Source of the DNA: CAZCFB01 sp964511535
Lineage (GTDB): Bacteria > Myxococcota_A > Polyangia > GCA-2747355 > CAZCFB01
DNA length: 7,031 nt
NCBI GenBank assembly: GCA_964511535.1
Contig: CAZEFW010000267.1
Location: 1 to 7,031, forward strand
Reading direction: 5' to 3'
The translations under genes were made by a program, and so were the position numbers. Below, piece by piece: positions 5,048-7,031 of this stretch. The notes under the pieces are model-generated. The model was not told the origin of the DNA and did not search any database. It saw only the letters and a list, made by a program, of their open reading frames with translations. How positions within the stretch are numbered: position 1 is the first letter of the stretch; every line of letters begins with the position of its first letter.

Positions 5048-7031
5048 TCAACGGTCCTGAGGCTTGACGAACCGTCGGATCATCGACCTCAGCTCGTCCA
5101 GGGTAAACGGCTTCTGTATGAAGCCAGACGGGGCGGCGCCGATGAAGCTCTTGGCCACCTCGTTTTCGGAGAAGCCGCTGCACAGCACCACCGGGATGTC
5201 GGGGCGGATCCGCCTCAGCTCGGGCAGCACCTCGTGGCCGCCCATGTCGCCCATGGTCTGATCCAGGAACACGCAGGCGATCTCGTCCGCGCGCGCCGCG
5301 AAGATCTTCAGCGCCGCCCTCCCGCCCGTGGCCACGAGCACGTTGAAGCCCAGGTGCTGGAGCATGCGCTCGCTCACATCGCGCACCATGTCCTCGTCGT
5401 CCACCACCATCACGGTGGCCACCGGGCTGGCGCCAAGATCATCCTCGGCCTCGCTGCCCCCTGCGCTGGCTTCGCCCACCCCTGGCTCGTTGGCCGGAAG
5501 GATCACCTCGAAGGTGCTGCCCTTACCGGGCTCGCTGGACACCTTGATCCCGCCCCGGTGCCCCTGGGTGATGCCGAGCACCGCCGACATGCCGAGGCCC
5601 CGCCCGGTGAACTTTGTGCTGAAGAACGGCTCGAACAGCCTTGTCCGGGTCTCGTCGTCCATGCCGCAGCCGTTGTCCGAGACGCGCATCACCACGTAGC
5701 CGCCCTCTCGCAGCGGCTGGCCGAGGTTGGAGGTCATGTCCTCGCCGTAGCTGTTGAGGTCCGCCGGCCCGAGCTTTCGGTACTTCGTGGTGAGGGTGAT
5801 GGTCCCTCGTCGATCACCGATGGCTTCCGAGGCGTTGATGATCAGGTTCATCACCACCTGGCGGATCTGGGTGATGTCGCCTTCGAAGGTTGGCAGGTCG
5901 CTGGCCAGGTTGTACTCCAGCACCGCCTTTCGCGAGGTGGACGCCTTGAGCAGCTCGGCGCTCTCCCTCAGCAGGGTGTTGAGTTGGACGGGCTCAATGA
6001 CGAAGTGTCCCCTGCCGGAGTAGGCGAGCATCTGCCCCGCCAGCTCGGCCGCGCGCCGGGCCGCCTGCTCGATGGCCTTGACGCTGGCCAGGGCCGGCGA
6101 GTCCGCGGTCAGATCCTGGCGCGCCAGATCCGCGTTGCCCAGGATGCCCACGAGGATGTTGTTGAAGTCGTGGGCGATGCCGCCGGCCAGCACGCCGAGG
6201 CTCTCCAGCTTCTGGGAGTGCTGAACGCGCCGCTCCAGCTCCAGCTTCTCCTGCTCGTGCTGCTTTCGATCGGTGATGTCGCGGATGAAGCTCAACACCT
6301 CGTCCTCGCCACAAGCCACGAGGCGGGCCTCGTACTCCCGCGGCCCCACGCCGGGGATAATCATCTCGTATTCGAAGACCTGGGATTCTTCGGTGTGGAG
6401 GGTCTGCTCAATGGCCGCCATGGTCTGCTCCACGAACTCGGGGGCGAAACCCATGTCGGCGATGTTGTTCCCGATGATCTGGTCCGGGTCCACGCCGAGG
6501 TTGCCATCGGTGCCGAGCCTGTAATCGAGGAAGGTCCCATCCCGACGCTGGCGGAACATCAGGTCCGGCATTGCCGCGATGATCGCCCTGTTCTGCTCCT
6601 CGCTGGCGCGGCGTTTCTCCTCGGCCTGGATCCGGGCGGTGATGTCGCGCCCCTCCGGGATCAGGTAGGTCACCTCGCCCCTGTCATCTCGCACCGGGTG
6701 CATGCTGTACTCGATCCACATCAGTGAACCGTCAGCGGTGCGGATCTGGACGTCGTGGACCATGTTCCGGCCGGCGGCGCAGAGCTCCACGTCATGCTTG
6801 ACCAGCTCGCGCACCTCGTCCGAGTGGGTCCACCAGGCCGCGTCGTAGAACTTCATCCCCCGCAGGTCTTCCAGGTTCAGCCCGCCCACCACCAGCGGAG
6901 TATTGTTGATGAAGATGATGTCGCCGTTGGGCTCCAGGATCCCAACGAAGGTGAGCATGTCGTTGAGCAGCGCCTCGTGGAATTGCACCTTCTCGGCGAG
7001 AGAGACCTCGCCCGGCGCACCGCCGACGATG
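5048..7031 (-). CDS. Hybrid histidine kinase PAS-PAS-HisKA-HATPase-receiver (N-terminus beyond window edge)
   Basis: The frame is open to the right edge. A GTG at 6988-6986 is the only candidate start, but it lacks a clear ribosome site, and the 14 codons before it read smoothly into the helix leading to the first PAS domain, so I infer a start outside the window. Numbered from that GTG: PAS 1 about 4-118, PAS 2 about 132-240, a coiled linker, and a HisKA domain with AHDFNN and phospho-acceptor His273. The ATPase domain has Asn381/Asn385, DNGCG (438-442) and GRGLG (462-466). A Gly/Glu/Ala-rich linker (500-522) leads to a CheY-like receiver (about 525-640) with Asp530/Asp531, phospho-acceptor Asp576, Ser604 and Lys626, all the residues needed for phosphotransfer. 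No membrane segment or DNA-binding domain is seen. Signal output must pass through the receiver to another protein. The triple-PAS kinase follows 138 bp downstream and may be a partner. Confidence 0.93.
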   Translation of the reverse strand, partial: IVGGAPGEVSLAEKVQFHEALLNDMLTFVGILEPNGDIIFINNTPLVVGGLNLEDLRGMKFYDAAWWTHSDEVRELVKHDVELCAAGRNMVHDVQIRTADGSLMWIEYSMHPVRDDRGEVTYLIPEGRDITARIQAEEKRRASEEQNRAIIAAMPDLMFRQRRDGTFLDYRLGTDGNLGVDPDQIIGNNIADMGFAPEFVEQTMAAIEQTLHTEESQVFEYEMIIPGVGPREYEARLVACGEDEVLSFIRDITDRKQHEQEKLELERRVQHSQKLESLGVLAGGIAHDFNNILVGILGNADLARQDLTADSPALASVKAIEQAARRAAELAGQMLAYSGRGHFVIEPVQLNTLLRESAELLKASTSRKAVLEYNLASDLPTFEGDITQIRQVVMNLIINASEAIGDRRGTITLTTKYRKLGPADLNSYGEDMTSNLGQPLREGGYVVMRVSDNGCGMDDETRTRLFEPFFSTKFTGRGLGMSAVLGITQGHRGGIKVSSEPGKGSTFEVILPANEPGVGEASAGGSEAEDDLGASPVATVMVVDDEDMVRDVSERMLQHLGFNVLVATGGRAALKIFAARADEIACVFLDQTMGDMGGHEVLPELRRIRPDIPVVLCSGFSENEVAKSFIGAAPSGFIQKPFTLDELRSMIRRFVKPQDR

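Noticed and set aside
3731..6650. Recurring TGATGTC-type words within the kinases as regulatory repeats
   Set aside because: They encode the D-I-T motif at the ends of PAS domains, so they are protein-level repeats.
5234..6727. Long plus-strand open frame opposite the hybrid kinase
   Set aside because: It mirrors the kinase codons in high-GC DNA and is rich in His, Gly, Val and Leu without domain motifs. The minus-strand product has complete kinase and receiver motifs.

Overview
This is a high-GC bacterial window with five protein-coding genes and no RNA genes, CRISPR arrays or insertion sequences that I can see. The mix is two lipoproteins with long aspartate-rich spacers and cysteine-containing ends, plus multi-PAS soluble histidine kinases. 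That mix suggests a myxobacterium-like (Myxococcota / former Deltaproteobacteria) genome. The lineage is an inference from style, not a marker-gene result.

Layout, left to right. (1) 1-634, minus: start of a surface lipoprotein with a Pro-Asp repeat stalk, cut by the left edge and using a GTG start. (2) 743-2227, minus: a complete cytoplasmic GH13 alpha-amylase of the neopullulanase/maltogenic-amylase type. (3) 2228-2431: divergent intergenic region carrying a good promoter for the next gene. (4) 2432-2914, plus: a small lipoprotein with a 12-cysteine C-terminal module. (5) 2996-4909, minus: a soluble PAS-PAS-PAS histidine kinase, convergent with the lipoprotein. (6) 5048 to the right edge, minus: a PAS-PAS histidine kinase fused to a receiver domain, with its reading frame open through the edge. 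No gene-free stretch exceeds 300 bases.

The two kinases lie head to tail, 138 bp apart, and probably belong to one signalling cluster. The gap holds its own promoter-like sequence. That sequence matches the promoter of the small lipoprotein in both boxes and in exact spacing: GACCTTGAC, 19 bases, GATACTCG. This is the most interesting non-coding observation, because it suggests the kinase and the lipoprotein are expressed together. The amylase most likely handles intracellular maltodextrin or glycogen-derived glucan and has no obvious functional link to the kinases. I see no convincing wholly new system here.
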